This document shows, piece after piece, positions 17,632 to 25,750 of a stretch of 64,000 nucleotides of DNA (the stretch's first letter is position 1; each line of letters opens with the position of its first letter). The DNA lies in the NCBI GenBank assembly GCA_028865545.1, contig JAGWJY010000003.1, positions 1 to 64,000 of the forward strand, in the 5' to 3' direction. A model generated the notes under the pieces. That model ran no database searches, was not told the origin of the DNA, and was given only the letters and a program-made list of their open reading frames with translations. Both the position numbers and the translations under genes were made by a program. Origin of the DNA: Alphaproteobacteria bacterium. GTDB lineage: Bacteria > Pseudomonadota > Alphaproteobacteria > Micropepsales > Micropepsaceae.

Positions 17632-18570
17632 TTACCGGATGCACCAAGCGCGCACGCCTTCGCGCTTGAGGAATGCTTCGGCGCGTTTGCCCTGCAGCAT
17701 TGCCAAGGTCGCGAACATTCCGGCCTCGATGCACGTGGCGGCGGCCACGGTTACGGACCGCGGTGTATGCTCGATTGGCCAACCCGTGCGTGGATTCAAT
17801 ATATGCCCGTAACGCACGCCGTCCTTTAGGAGAAACCGGCGCGCGTCGCCGCTCGTCGCAAGCGCGCCGTCCGCGAGTTCGAGCATTCCCGCCATTTCGC
17901 CGGTTTTCTCGACGGATTCGATCGCTACTTTCCAACGCGTTCCGTATTTCCGCGGTCCCGATACGCGCAGATCGCCGCCGAAATTCACCAATGCCGGCAC
18001 CGGCGTGATCTCACGGATCGCGCTAAGCGCCTTATCAACGGCGTATTCCTTGGCCAATCCGCCGAAATCTATTTCCATTCCGGCCGGTAAGATGATCGCG
18101 GGCGGTTTCCACGACACCTTTTGCCAGCCAATTAGCGAGCGCAATGCTTTGATCTGTGCTTCGGTGGGAACACGGTCGGACCCGTCGAACCGCCACAAAC
18201 GGCGCAGCACACCCGACGTGACGTCAAAGAGACCGTCACTGACCTGAAAGCATCGAGTCGCAAAATCCAGCAGATGCGAGGTCTCCGCATCGACGGCGAG
18301 TTCCTTGCCGCCGCTGGCATTGATGCGCCCCACCACGCTGTCGCCGCGATACCGGCTGAATTTCTGTTCGATGCGGCGCGCTTCCGCCTCGGCGACGCGC
18401 ACAACGGATTCCGCCAAGGCGGCATCCTCCGTTTCAAGCCTTACCTCGCATGGCGTCGCCATCGCGTGGAAAGTATAAAGAAAGTCAGAACCTGACCGCC
18501 CCAGTCGCGCTGCTGGCGCCGACTTCGTGCTCCCCCGCAAATCCGTCCTCGGTGTCGTTGCCGTCTCCAA
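17632..18570 (-). CDS. apbE: FAD:protein FMN transferase
   Basis: ApbE-family flavin transferase that attaches FMN to Thr/Ser in the motif Dxx(S/T)GA(S/T) of target proteins. The conserved opening FHAMATPCEVRL is at 34-45, followed by DVTSGVLRRLWRFDG, EIDFGGLAKEYAVDKA, NFGGDLRVSG, and NPRTGWPIEHTPRSVTV with AGMFATLAML near the end. The start is uncertain: TTG 18570 follows the DUF3570 stop directly; TTG 18540 has an AGGA five bases upstream. With either start no signal peptide or lipobox is visible, unusual for an enzyme acting on exported targets. The neighbouring DUF3570 protein is the obvious candidate substrate. Confidence 0.9.
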   Translation of the reverse strand: METATTPRTDLRGSTKSAPAARLGRSGSDFLYTFHAMATPCEVRLETEDAALAESVVRVAEAEARRIEQKFSRYRGDSVVGRINASGGKELAVDAETSHLLDFATRCFQVSDGLFDVTSGVLRRLWRFDGSDRVPTEAQIKALRSLIGWQKVSWKPPAIILPAGMEIDFGGLAKEYAVDKALSAIREITPVPALVNFGGDLRVSGPRKYGTRWKVAIESVEKTGEMAGMLELADGALATSGDARRFLLKDGVRYGHILNPRTGWPIEHTPRSVTVAAATCIEAGMFATLAMLQGKRAEAFLKREGVRAWCIR

Positions 18571-20013
18571 TTAATGAAAATCCCATGTATAGCCCAAAAG
18601 GACAAAGACAGCGCTGGTGCCGGCAAACAGGTTCTGCTGCTTAAGTTGCCCAATCGCGGCCGCAGGATGACCGTCACCGGTCTGCCGGTAATAATCGCCA
18701 GTCAGATAGAACTCGGTCCTTCCGGTCAGCTTGAACCCGACCTTCATCCCGACAGTCATCGAGGTGAATTTTCCAAGCCTTGTGTCCGATGACGCGTAAG
18801 CAGGAGTCGCTTGGTTATCGAGTAGGTAATAGTGAAAGAAATTCGCCGCAGACTGCTGATACCAGCGCGCGCTCGGTTCCAGGTAAATGGACGACGAGAG
18901 ATTTACGCGCTCGGACAGTTCAGCCGTCTTTGACGTGATGCCCCAGCTATCTTTGAAATAGCGCAGCGACAGCTCCGTCACGGTTGGGCCATAGTCGAAC
19001 TTATTGTCCCAAAAAATGCTCTGGCTCGTCCGTTTGTTCGGACGGTTTTCATAAAGATAACTCGTCGGCTCACCACTCACGGGATCGACGGTCGAGATGA
19101 CGCGGTAGGGATCGTTCTGATAGCCGCTTTGTGTATCGTAAGAATAGTTGAGCTGCATCAACCAGCGCCTCGTCATCACCTCCGTAAGGCCCGCGACAAA
19201 ACCGACTTGGGTTTTGCTACGGGAGGTTGGCGTCTTCAATTGCCCGTTCATCACCGTCATGGGCATCGGAACGCCGCCATAGGGAAACGAAGAATCGAGT
19301 TCGGTGTTCACCGCAAGGCTGATGGTCGTGTTGTCAGAATTGAAATTCTGCGAAATCCGCACATTTCCGGTGATGGCCCGGTAATCCTGCTCGACGGAGT
19401 AACCGCCACCAAATCCGACAAGCGAAATGCCACCAAGCGGCTGTGACCACCCGAAATTGGCGGCCATACGATGATCATGAAAGCCCTTATCGACGGGCAG
19501 CGTGTTCGGCGCAACTGTGTACTGGCGTGCTACGGTCGAGACTTGTCCGGGCGTAGACGGCAACCGAATGACGGTGCTGCCTCCGGAGGCGCTGGTCACC
19601 GTCGCCGTACCGCCGCTCTTTCCACCGGTTACGATCTTGACCGGCGTGACGAAAGTTTGCGTTTGGTCGGAAGGAACGGCACCATTCGGAGTCGCCCCGG
19701 AAACCGCATCGGCAACAAGACCGAGCGTCAACTCCTGCCCAGCGGCGCCATGCACCGACAAATCGGTTGCCGGCTCGATGGCCTGTACGCGGCCACCCGA
19801 CTCCTTATAGACTAGCAACGCGCTGTCGAGCTCCGAATAGGCGACGCCCGGACCAAAATTGTCGTTGTTGTAGCCATACGCGGGATCATAATATTGCTGC
19901 TGCGCCATCGCCTTGTCGGCATGGGTGGCGATTGTCGCGGCAAGCAGGCTTGCCGAGAAGGTGGCGAGGCTTTCGCGAACCTGTCCCTTATGCTTCTTCT
20001 TTTTCAATTGCAC
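18571..20013 (-). CDS. DUF3570 predicted outer-membrane beta-barrel protein
   Basis: A 480-residue exported protein: a basic N-terminus and hydrophobic stretch ending ADKAMAQ give a likely signal peptide of about 37 residues, and the rest is rich in alternating aromatic strands (LNYSYDTQSGY, FYLTGDYYRQTGDGH) and ends in TWDFH, consistent with a beta-barrel with an aromatic C-terminus. It matches the DUF3570 family. Residues 102-108 read DAVSGAT, an exact match to the ApbE flavinylation consensus. The start is GTG 20013, ten bases inside the end of the DUF4266 gene with GGAGG upstream. No function is established; next to apbE and thiol reductases it may carry covalent FMN. Confidence 0.85.
   Translation of the reverse strand: MQLKKKKHKGQVRESLATFSASLLAATIATHADKAMAQQQYYDPAYGYNNDNFGPGVAYSELDSALLVYKESGGRVQAIEPATDLSVHGAAGQELTLGLVADAVSGATPNGAVPSDQTQTFVTPVKIVTGGKSGGTATVTSASGGSTVIRLPSTPGQVSTVARQYTVAPNTLPVDKGFHDHRMAANFGWSQPLGGISLVGFGGGYSVEQDYRAITGNVRISQNFNSDNTTISLAVNTELDSSFPYGGVPMPMTVMNGQLKTPTSRSKTQVGFVAGLTEVMTRRWLMQLNYSYDTQSGYQNDPYRVISTVDPVSGEPTSYLYENRPNKRTSQSIFWDNKFDYGPTVTELSLRYFKDSWGITSKTAELSERVNLSSSIYLEPSARWYQQSAANFFHYYLLDNQATPAYASSDTRLGKFTSMTVGMKVGFKLTGRTEFYLTGDYYRQTGDGHPAAAIGQLKQQNLFAGTSAVFVLLGYTWDFH
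19690..19710 (-). other. Flavinylation-motif codons in the DUF3570 gene
   Basis: These 21 bases encode DAVSGAT (residues 102-108). ApbE enzymes are known to attach FMN to the last Thr/Ser of Dxx(S/T)GA(S/T), as in NqrC and RnfG; here that is Thr108, encoded at 19690-19692. The match is seen directly; modification is inferred from apbE being the next gene. Confidence 0.6.
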
Positions 20014-20249
20014 CCGCAGCCTCCACCGGCGAAGCCGCGGCCGCCGCTTGATGCTTCCTTGCTGAAATAAATATGTTCCTCAGCTGCAGTCTTCAGTGGA
20101 TACGGTTCTACCAGCATTTCCTTCCGCGCCATGAGATCCTTCTCCCACGGCTTAGGCCCGATGGAGCTGCAGGCGCCGCACAACAGCGCCAAGCCGGTAC
20201 ATGCTGTTACAACCGTAGCGATTTTTTTTAAGGGAAAACGGGTTGGCAT
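20004..20249 (-). CDS. DUF4266 small lipoprotein
   Basis: An 81-residue protein with a hydrophobic leader and a near-lipobox ending at Cys27 (LLCGAC), followed by PWEKDLMARKEML, EEHIYFSKEASSGG and a C-terminal GGGCGCN. This layout is that of the DUF4266 family. ATG 20249 begins at the leader; an upstream in-frame start would lie inside tlpA. The gene starts eight bases after tlpA and its end overlaps DUF3570. The Cys78/Cys80 pair at the extreme C-terminus could be redox active or bind metal, which is inference. Function is unknown. Confidence 0.82.
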   Translation of the reverse strand: MPTRFPLKKIATVVTACTGLALLCGACSSIGPKPWEKDLMARKEMLVEPYPLKTAAEEHIYFSKEASSGGRGFAGGGCGCN

Positions 20250-20256
20250 ATTCACG

Positions 20257-20724
20257 TTAGGGCGCCTTTTCGTTGAGCAACTTGTCGATGTCGGCGGCGT
20301 AGGACATTTCACGATTGGCATAAAATCCTGCGTGCACGTAGTGCACCTTTCCGTCGCGCCCGATCAGATACGACGTCGGCATATCCTTGAAATTATATTC
20401 GCCAGCGATCTTGCCCTCGGGGTCGTAGACGATCTTGAACTGTGCGCCAGTGGCTTGAAGAAATTCATTTGCAAGTTCGCGATCGTGATCGACATTGACG
20501 CCAATGACGACAAGCCCCTTGCTTCCATAGAGCTGCTGAAGTTGGTTCATCCACGGAAACGATGTCCGGCATGGGTTGCACCACGATGCCCAGAAATCGA
20601 GATAGACGACCTTTCCCTTGTAGGCGTTGAGATCGAGACCTTGAGCCTTGGCAGGAATTGTGGCGACCGAAAATAAAACGGTGAAGAGGGACAAAAAAAC
20701 TGCTGCGCTGAAGCGTAGGCCCAT
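20257..20724 (-). CDS. TlpA-like periplasmic thioredoxin
   Basis: A 155-residue TlpA/ResA-type thioredoxin-fold protein. A signal peptide of about 28 residues ends PAKA-Q; the active site is WASWCNPC (Cys49, Cys52), and a cis-proline is in MPTSYLIG. AAGGAA eight bases upstream supports ATG 20724. Such proteins reduce or isomerise disulfides, or hold thiols for cofactor insertion, in the periplasm. It is the first gene of the five-gene cluster whose last gene encodes the membrane reductase that could recharge it. Confidence 0.92.
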   Translation of the reverse strand: MGLRFSAAVFLSLFTVLFSVATIPAKAQGLDLNAYKGKVVYLDFWASWCNPCRTSFPWMNQLQQLYGSKGLVVIGVNVDHDRELANEFLQATGAQFKIVYDPEGKIAGEYNFKDMPTSYLIGRDGKVHYVHAGFYANREMSYAADIDKLLNEKAP

Positions 20725-20942
20725 AGACTGCGGTTCCTTTACCGTGCTGCTCGTCGGTGACTGTGTGAGTTACAAATACATTAGCCATGTGTGCCTGGCA
20801 TTACGGGAGTCCGTATTTTTTGTCGGGATTTGTTGTCGATGCGGCAAACTGCAATGAAAGCAGCGCCAAGCTCGGCTCATCGTCCACGCTTGCCAACTAT
20901 ACAGTTCGTCAATTATCCGCCTTCTGCGGCACCGATGCTTCG

Positions 20943-22310
20943 TTAAGCAATGGCGGGAAAGGCTATGTTGATCTTCAGCCCAGGTTGGTTGTCACTCGCG
21001 GAAATTTTGGCGCCGTGCAACTCCGCCACGGCAGCGACGATGCTGAGCCCGAGGCCATTGCCGGCCATCGTCCTGCTGCGCTCGAGTCGGTAGAACCTTT
21101 TGAAAATGCGCTCACGCTCCGCCTCTGGGACGCCGCAGCCGTTGTCGGCGACGCTGAGATTAACGCCGTCGCGACCTCGCTTGAGGGCAACCGTTACCGC
21201 CGCGTCAGCCGGCGTGTGCGCGATTGCATTCTCTAGTAGATTGGCTAGAGCCTGCACCAGCAATTCACGGTCACCGTGTATCCAGAGGTCGTGCTGGACC
21301 TCAGTGTGTAACTTCTTTCCAGCGTCCTCCATTGACGGCGCGAAGGTCTCACATACGTCCATCGCCAAGTCACTTAACAATAAATCCTGAAAGCCCGTGC
21401 GCCGGCTTCCGCTTTCGATTTGGGCGATGCGCAGAATCGCGCCGAATGTATCGAGAATGCTGTCGACCTCAGATACGGCTTTGTCTATGGCCGTACGATA
21501 TTCCTCTGGCGACAAGGCGTTTCGCCTCGCCTCTTCCAATGAATGACGGAGCCGGCCCAAAGGCGTCCGCAGGTCATGTGCGACGTCGTTTGAGACGTGC
21601 CGTAGACTTTCCATCAGCGTGGTCGTGCGATCGAGCATGCGGTTAAGCGTCGCTGCCAACCTGTCGAGATCGTCAGGCGCTTCACGACGCGGGATGCGTC
21701 GACTGATATCTCCTTCGATGATCGCCTCGGCAGTCCGGCTTATCGCCTCGATGCGCCGAAGCACCCTCGAACTGAGGAAGAAACCTCCCGCTACGGCCAT
21801 GGTCACGGTTAGTAGGAACACCCAACCGAAGCTATCGAGGATGAGAGAGCCAAATTTCCCAATCTTGCCGATGTCATCCCCGACAAGCAGACAGTAACCG
21901 CCTGTCAGTGGCGTTACCAAAACGCCCAATTTTTCCATCTCTCCGCTTGGTTCGTCGCCATCCGGAGGGCCAGTGAAAGTTACCCAGCCTCTCTTGCAGG
22001 GGACCGCCGGCAGCGTCCCGAACAAGTGTTTTCCCTTGGCGTCATAGAGCGTGTAATCGAGCCCGCCAATTAGCCGGCCGCGCTGCCGCTCGCTGATGGC
22101 CTGCAATAGCTGATCCGTTCCTCCGTGCACATATTCCGCGCGAAGGGCATTCGAATCCGCGACGATTCGAGTCCGGATTGTCTGCTGCAGCTGGGACGTT
22201 GACGAGAAATAGACGAGCCCCGCCAAGATACCGACGGAAACGCTGAAAAGGCCTACATAAGCCGCCGTGAGCTTAAAGCTTGCTGACTTAAGAAGCTGTC
22301 CGAGCCGCAC
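20943..22310 (-). CDS. HAMP-domain sensor histidine kinase
   Basis: A 455-residue membrane kinase. Helices at about 15-36 and 160-181 flank a periplasmic sensor of about 120 residues, with a cysteine at 105 (AVPCKRGW) and another at 140. HAMP follows (about 182-235), then the dimerisation domain with phospho-accepting His245 (DVAHDLRTPLGRLRH), and an ATPase domain with NLLENAIAHTP, DNGCGVP and GNGLGLSIV. The stimulus is unknown. It overlaps the upstream response regulator gene by 23 bases, so the two form one two-component system. Confidence 0.94.
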   Translation of the reverse strand: MRLGQLLKSASFKLTAAYVGLFSVSVGILAGLVYFSSTSQLQQTIRTRIVADSNALRAEYVHGGTDQLLQAISERQRGRLIGGLDYTLYDAKGKHLFGTLPAVPCKRGWVTFTGPPDGDEPSGEMEKLGVLVTPLTGGYCLLVGDDIGKIGKFGSLILDSFGWVFLLTVTMAVAGGFFLSSRVLRRIEAISRTAEAIIEGDISRRIPRREAPDDLDRLAATLNRMLDRTTTLMESLRHVSNDVAHDLRTPLGRLRHSLEEARRNALSPEEYRTAIDKAVSEVDSILDTFGAILRIAQIESGSRRTGFQDLLLSDLAMDVCETFAPSMEDAGKKLHTEVQHDLWIHGDRELLVQALANLLENAIAHTPADAAVTVALKRGRDGVNLSVADNGCGVPEAERERIFKRFYRLERSRTMAGNGLGLSIVAAVAELHGAKISASDNQPGLKINIAFPAIA

Positions 22311-22962
22311 GAATCAAATATCCCGAGCCACGTATCGTCTGGATGATGTCTCCGCCGATCTTCGAACGAAGACGGCTGATATGCGTTTCGACAATATTCG
22401 TCTTCGGATCGAAGTGATAGTCCCAGACGCCTTCGAGCAGCATGGTCCGCGTCGCGATCTGGTCCGGGCGCCGCATCAGATATTCGAGCAAAGCGAACTC
22501 TCGCGGCTGCAAATCGATTTCCCGCCCGGCCCGCGTCACGCGCCGTTTGATGAGGTCCATCTCCAACTCACCGACGTGAATCGTCGTCGGCTGCCCTGCC
22601 AGATGCGGTCGGCGCAACAGAGCGTTGACGCGTGCGAGAAGCTCCGTGAAAGCGAAGGGCTTGGAAAGATAGTCGTCTCCACCGGAGTTCAACCCTTCAA
22701 CGCGATCGTCAAGGCCACCAAGATTGCTGAGAAACAAAACGGGCAATCTCGATTCCTTCTCGCGCAATGCTTTTACAAGAGACAGACCGTCCATGCCCGG
22801 AAGCATGCGGTCAACAATCAGCAGATCGTAATGCCCTTTGCTGGCGAGTTCGAAACCGCCATCTCCGCGCGCAGCATGATCGACGTTATGGCCGCTCTCC
22901 GCGAGCCCACGAAGTATATAAGCGGCCAGATCGGAATCGTCTTCGACCAGAAGTATATTCAT
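22288..22962 (-). CDS. OmpR-family response regulator
   Basis: A 224-residue regulator: receiver domain with acidic pocket ED (7-8), phospho-accepting Asp51 (LLIVDRMLPGMDG) and the conserved Lys in YLSKPF, followed by an OmpR/PhoB winged helix (LQPREFALLEYLMRRP, THISRLRSKI, RGSGYLI). ATG 22962 starts at the usual MNILLVEDD; in-frame starts further upstream would only add a tail. It is the partner of the overlapping histidine kinase. Targets are unknown; the small DHDGD gene directly upstream and the tlpA cluster downstream are candidates by position only. Confidence 0.94.
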   Translation of the reverse strand: MNILLVEDDSDLAAYILRGLAESGHNVDHAARGDGGFELASKGHYDLLIVDRMLPGMDGLSLVKALREKESRLPVLFLSNLGGLDDRVEGLNSGGDDYLSKPFAFTELLARVNALLRRPHLAGQPTTIHVGELEMDLIKRRVTRAGREIDLQPREFALLEYLMRRPDQIATRTMLLEGVWDYHFDPKTNIVETHISRLRSKIGGDIIQTIRGSGYLIRAARTAS

Positions 22963-22998
22963 GATGCTTCCACGTTTGACAAACACCACGTCGTCGAA

Positions 22999-23027
22999 CG
23001 GGTGCGTCCCTTTAGGGGACGCACCCG
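22999..23027 (-). terminator. Hairpin after the small DHDGD gene
   Basis: A perfect 12-bp inverted repeat (CGGGTGCGTCCC, loop TTTAG, GGGACGCACCCG) lies 14 bases past the stop of the small gene and 37 bases before the response regulator start. There is no T run, so it may be a weak terminator or attenuator giving the small gene more transcript than the kinase pair. Confidence 0.6.
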
Positions 23028-23040
23028 CCGAAGGTATAGG

Positions 23041-23223
23041 CTAGGCCTTGGTGTCCACCGATACGCCCATACCCTTGGGCGGAGCGGCAGAAGCACCGGC
23101 CGTGCTGGAAACGCCTTTGTCGTCTGCGTCACCGTCATGATCCGGTCCAGGACCTTCCGAAGCCTCCGGTGTCCGCGCAGTGTGCATTGCGGCCATCGCT
23201 GACGGAAGTGCTGCGATATTCAT
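23041..23223 (-). CDS. Small DHDGD-containing protein, 60 aa
   Basis: A 60-codon gene with a strong AGAGGAGA about six bases before ATG 23223. The product begins MNIAALPSAMAAM and has the acidic run GPDHDGDADDKGVSS in its centre, then an Ala/Pro-rich tail. From memory, similar short proteins with DHDGDxDD occur in several proteobacteria without known function. The D-x-D-x-D-x-D spacing recalls a calcium-binding loop, but no EF-hand helices are present. No signal peptide or membrane helix. It lies just upstream of the two-component genes, separated by a hairpin. Confidence 0.68.
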   Translation of the reverse strand: MNIAALPSAMAAMHTARTPEASEGPGPDHDGDADDKGVSSTAGASAAPPKGMGVSVDTKA

Positions 23224-23349
23224 CGAGTTCTCCTCTTATCATATACAGCAAGATCGACGGTACGGTGGGCGACTCAAGGTCGCGTAAACCCAATATTGGG
23301 CATTTGTATAGTAGCACCTAGTCTGTGGTGGGGTGTGCCCCAAAACGCT

Positions 23350-23374
23350 ACGGGCCGGCGACAAGCCGGCCCGT
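23350..23374 (-). terminator. Terminator of the M3 peptidase gene
   Basis: A perfect 10-bp inverted repeat (ACGGGCCGGC, five-base loop, GCCGGCCCGT) begins 24 bases after the peptidase stop. Read leftward it is followed by AGCGTTTTGGGG, a short T tract, as expected for a Rho-independent terminator. Confidence 0.78.
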
Positions 23375-23398
23375 TTCGCTTATGCGATGCGCCTGCGA

Positions 23399-25552
23399 TC
23401 AATTCAGGCCGCGGTTCACGAGCATCGGACCGATCTCAGGATCCTTGCCGTAGAAGGACCGGAACATCGGACCGTAATCCTCGGTATGGCCGCGCGATAA
23501 GATCAGATCGCGGAAGCGCTGCCCGTTCTCACGGGTCATGCCGCCATGCTTCAGGAACCACTGATAGGAATCGTCGTCCAGCATCTCGGTCCACAGATAG
23601 GCGTAATAGCCAGCCGCATAGCCGTTGGCCCAGATGTGCAGGAAGTAACTGGAACGGTAGCGCGGCGGGACATCCGTCAAATCCAGATGCGTGTTCTTCA
23701 ATGCCTCGGTCTCGAACTTGTCGACATCCTGCTTGGGAGCGCTGGCCGGCAGTGTATGCCACTGCATATCGAGCTGTGCCGCCGCCAAAAGCTCGGTCAG
23801 GGCATAGCCCTGATTGAACTTGGCGGCCTTCATGATCTTGTTCACAAGCTCTTTCGGCATCGGCTTGCCGGTCTTGTAGTCAACCGCATAGTGCTTGAAC
23901 ACCTGCGGATACAACGCCCAATGCTCGTTGAACTGCGACGGAAACTCGACGAAGTCACGGGCCACGTTGGTGCCAGAAAGCGTCGGATATTCCTCGTCGG
24001 CGAAAAACCCGTGCAAGGCATGGCCGAATTCGTGGAACATCGTGGTTACGTCATCAAAGGTCAGTAGCGCCGGTTGGCCGGGTGCCGGCTTGGTAAAGTT
24101 GGCGACGTTGTAGATCACCGGCTTGGTCCCCAGCAGCTTGGACTGACCCACGAAGTTGTCCATCCAGGCACCACCGGACTTGTTGTCGCGCTTGAAGTAA
24201 TCGAAGTACATCAGGCCCAATTCCGAGCCGTCCTTGTCGAAGACTTCGAACACACGCACGTCGGGCTGATAGACCGGGATGTCCTTGCGCTCCTTGAACG
24301 TCAGTCCATAGAGTTGGTTGGCCGCATAGAACACACCATTCTCAAGTACGTTGTTGAGTTCGAAATAGGGTTTGATCTGGCTTTCGTCGAGGTCGTATCT
24401 CGCCTTGCGCACCTGCTCGGCGTAATGATCCCAGTCCCACGGCTCCAGTTTGAATTTCTGACCGTCCTTATAGATCACCGCCTGGATGGCTTTGGCTTCG
24501 GCGCGAGCCTTTGCGGTGGCCGCGGGCACCAGCTTGCCGAGGAAGTTCTCTACGGCATCGGGCGTCTTGGCCATCTGGTCGTAAAGGACATACGCGGCGT
24601 AGTTCGGATAGCCCATCAGCGCAGCCTTCTCGGCGCGCAGCTTTGCGATGGTCGAGATGGTATCGCGCGTATCGTTGGCGTCGCCCTTTTCCGTGCGTGT
24701 CCACGAGTCCTCAAACAACTCCTTGCGCACATCGCGATTGTCCAGCGACTGCAGCGCCGGCTGCTGGGTCGTGTTCTGCAACGAAACCAGCCATTTGCCC
24801 TTCAGGCCGCGGCCTTCCGCTGCCTGCGCCGCCGCGTCGATGGCGCCTGCGCTCATACCCGCCAGCTTGGACTTGTCGTCGACGACGAGCGCGCCAGCCT
24901 TAGTTCCGGCCAGCAGCTTGTTCATGAACGACGTTTCAAGCGTAGAGAGTTGCTCGTTGATAGTGCGAAGCTTGGCTTTGTCGGCATCCGACAACTGGGC
25001 ACCGGCATGTACGAAGTCCAGGTAGTACACCTTCACCAGCTGTAGCGCCTCGGGATCCAGGTTCAGTTTGTCGCGCTGTTCATAGACCGCCTTGACGCGC
25101 TCAAACAGTTTTGGGTTGAGATAAATGGCGTCGTGGTGGGCGGCCAGCTTCGGCGCCTCGATCTCTTGGACTTTCTGCAGCGCGTCGTCGGTATTGGCGC
25201 TCGTAAGCGCGTTAAACACCATCTCGACGCGGTCGAGCATCTGACCTGACTTCTCCATCGCAACGATCGTGTTCTCGAACGTCGCGGGCGCCGGGTTGTT
25301 GGCAATCGCCTCGATGTCGGCGAGTTCGCGTTTCATGCCCTCTTCCATGGCCGGCTGGAAGTCGCTGTCCTTAATTTTGTCGAACGGCGGTGCCTGAAAC
25401 GGCAGCGTGCTCGCTTGGTCGAACGGATTAGGCGGTACAGGTTGCGCAACCGGCGCCGGGGGGACTGGCTTGGTCTCCATGGCGGGCGACGCGGAACAGG
25501 CTGCCAGCGCGAAGGTCGCGGCGGCCATACTAAGGGTACGAAACCGATGCAT
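23399..25552 (-). CDS. M3-family peptidyl-dipeptidase lipoprotein
   Basis: A 717-residue zinc metallopeptidase of the M3 family (Dcp-like, removing dipeptides from C-termini, or oligopeptidase-like). The zinc site HEFGH is at 507-511 with the third ligand Glu536 in FVEFPSQ. ATG 25552 opens a lipoprotein signal with LAAC (Cys19) and has GAGGA upstream; the frame remains open for 58 codons further but that part looks non-coding. A proline-rich linker (about 29-43) follows the lipidated Cys. It is longer than cytoplasmic Dcp only through the leader. Predicted to act on the periplasmic side, recycling peptides. Confidence 0.93.
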   Translation of the reverse strand: MHRFRTLSMAAATFALAACSASPAMETKPVPPAPVAQPVPPNPFDQASTLPFQAPPFDKIKDSDFQPAMEEGMKRELADIEAIANNPAPATFENTIVAMEKSGQMLDRVEMVFNALTSANTDDALQKVQEIEAPKLAAHHDAIYLNPKLFERVKAVYEQRDKLNLDPEALQLVKVYYLDFVHAGAQLSDADKAKLRTINEQLSTLETSFMNKLLAGTKAGALVVDDKSKLAGMSAGAIDAAAQAAEGRGLKGKWLVSLQNTTQQPALQSLDNRDVRKELFEDSWTRTEKGDANDTRDTISTIAKLRAEKAALMGYPNYAAYVLYDQMAKTPDAVENFLGKLVPAATAKARAEAKAIQAVIYKDGQKFKLEPWDWDHYAEQVRKARYDLDESQIKPYFELNNVLENGVFYAANQLYGLTFKERKDIPVYQPDVRVFEVFDKDGSELGLMYFDYFKRDNKSGGAWMDNFVGQSKLLGTKPVIYNVANFTKPAPGQPALLTFDDVTTMFHEFGHALHGFFADEEYPTLSGTNVARDFVEFPSQFNEHWALYPQVFKHYAVDYKTGKPMPKELVNKIMKAAKFNQGYALTELLAAAQLDMQWHTLPASAPKQDVDKFETEALKNTHLDLTDVPPRYRSSYFLHIWANGYAAGYYAYLWTEMLDDDSYQWFLKHGGMTRENGQRFRDLILSRGHTEDYGPMFRSFYGKDPEIGPMLVNRGLN

Positions 25553-25750
25553 CGAGGGGTTCCTCAAGTTTGTGAGGGCGGCCAAGTCGGCCTGCCGAGT
25601 GGAGTTGGCGGGGACCTTAGCCGGCGCCGAGTGGCCGGCCAAATAGGCGGCAATCACTTTTCTTTTATCGGCTGCGACAGATGAGCCCCATCTAAACAAA
25701 TAATCGAGAAGTGCGCCGTATTGCACTGATATTGCTTGATAAAATGACTC

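Noticed and set aside
25553-25726. 58-codon N-terminal extension of the M3 peptidase
   Set aside because: A lipoprotein leader and ribosome site begin at 25552; the extension would bury the leader.
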